Origin: Nocardiopsis suaedae
GTDB taxonomy: Bacteria > Actinomycetota > Actinomycetes > Streptosporangiales > Streptosporangiaceae
DNA: 37,923 bases
Direction of reading: 5' to 3'
Assembly (NCBI RefSeq): GCF_027706745.1
Contig: NZ_JAQFWP010000069.1
Span: 1 to 37,923 of the forward strand
Position 1 is the stretch's first letter. Each line of letters starts with the position of its first letter. A model generated the notes under the pieces. The model was not told where the DNA came from. It searched no databases and saw only the letters and a list, made by a program, of their open reading frames with translations. Below are positions 37,297 through 37,923 of this stretch, piece by piece. The position numbers and the translations under genes are program-made.

Positions 37297-37923
37297 GATT
37301 TCCCGTGCAGCTCTATCTCGTTGATGCTCCCCCGCCATCCACCGTCGACCTGGGGGATATCAGTGAACCATACGAGCACGTACCGACCCTTGGCCGGGTC
37401 GTCGGGCTCGATGGTGGTCGCTCCGGCGGCGCCCTGGGCCTCGCCGACCGTCTGCAGGGCGTCGAGCGACTTCTCGTCGCCGACGCGCAGCTCGACGTCG
37501 CTGCCGCCGGGGCCGAGCTCGATGTCGGCGCTGTGCACTTCGACCGGCCCGCCCATGTCGATGATCAGACCGACACCGCTCTTGTAGCCGCCGAAGTTCT
37601 CACCCTTGTAGGTCTGGGTGCTCCAGTCGGTCGACGGGTCCCCGTCGATGGCGAACGGCGCATTGTCGGGATGCTCACCGTCCCCCTGAGGGTCGAAGTC
37701 CGAAATGCTCGACGGGGTCAGTGCCGCGACGTCCGCCGAATCCTCGTCCTTGGAGTCGCCGTCGTCGGTGGTGTTTCCGGCCTCGGTGCCCTCCTGGCCC
37801 GAGCCGTCGTTCATGGCCGAGCCGAAGTGCCAGGCGCCCACGACGACGCCGACGAACACGATCAGCGCGGCGGCGCCCATCAGGACCCGCACCAGCGTGC
37901 GGTTGCCGCCGCGAGGCGGGCGG
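37293..37923 (-). CDS. C-terminal part of a kinase-like membrane protein next to murJ (partial)
   Basis: The frame is open through the right window edge (RPPRGGNRTLVRVLMGAAALI), so only about 210 C-terminal residues are present. One membrane span (VLMGAAALIVFVGVVVGAWHFGSAM) is followed by an acidic linker and an extracellular domain: DPSTDWSTQTYKGENFGGYKSGVGLIIDMGGPVEVHSADIEL, ending VWFTDIPQVDGGWRGSINEIELHGKS. This is a discoidin-like beta-sandwich of the type at the end of the pseudokinase/MviN-linked proteins of actinobacteria. The kinase-like part must lie outside. Its stop overlaps the sigM start, so it is in the same operon. Confidence 0.85.
   Translation of the reverse strand, partial: RPPRGGNRTLVRVLMGAAALIVFVGVVVGAWHFGSAMNDGSGQEGTEAGNTTDDGDSKDEDSADVAALTPSSISDFDPQGDGEHPDNAPFAIDGDPSTDWSTQTYKGENFGGYKSGVGLIIDMGGPVEVHSADIELGPGGSDVELRVGDEKSLDALQTVGEAQGAAGATTIEPDDPAKGRYVLVWFTDIPQVDGGWRGSINEIELHGKS

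Overview
The window is the replication-origin segment of a high-GC actinomycete chromosome, flanked on the left by a mobile, defence-carrying accessory block. The gene order (gyrA, gyrB, DUF721, recF, gnd, dnaN, oriC, dnaA, rpmH, rnpA, yidD, yidC, jag, rsmG, parA, parB, amidase, trxA, trxB, anti-sigma, sigM), the very long DnaA linker, TTGTCCACA-type DnaA boxes and GTTTCACGTGAAAC parS sites point to the Streptomycetales/Streptosporangiales. A Nocardiopsis-like or Streptomonospora-like organism fits best, but the genus is inferred from gene order and style, not from a search.

Left part, about 1-11060: accessory DNA on the 3' side of a tRNA-Ile(GAT) gene, the classic integration point of actinomycete elements. 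It holds two small unknown genes, an HTH/DUF397 regulator pair, an IS5-like insertion sequence with recognisable inverted repeats, and a defence cluster. The defence cluster is read leftward: a patatin phospholipase (CapV-like), a CD-NTase, a standalone E2-like protein, then an AbiGi-like gene broken by a G7-tract frameshift. The first three form a short type II CBASS operon. A divergent gene encodes an XRE repressor fused to an ImmA/IrrE metallopeptidase and is a likely controller. An excisionase-like gene, a decayed second copy of it next to the tRNA, and three unknown genes fill the rest. No integrase is visible, so the element either continues beyond the left edge or is decayed.

Core part, 11065-32316: the tRNA, a DUF3566 membrane protein, the gyrases, DciA-like DUF721, RecF, Gnd and DnaN are read leftward, then DnaA with DnaA-box clusters on both sides. 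rpmH-rnpA-yidD-yidC-jag is read rightward and ends at a strong hairpin. rsmG-parA-parB follows as a tightly overlapped operon. Six parS-like sites lie between 19.3 and 32.4 kb, two of them inside the parA reading frame, where they encode the peptide VSRET.

Right part, 31216-37923: a Tat-exported peptidoglycan amidase faces the trxB-trxA thioredoxin operon, which has a convincing SigR-type promoter. A lower-GC islet with a small secreted DUF2690 protein separates trxB from the sigM/anti-sigma operon. At the right edge is the C-terminal part of a membrane protein, by synteny the kinase-like gene that normally follows murJ.
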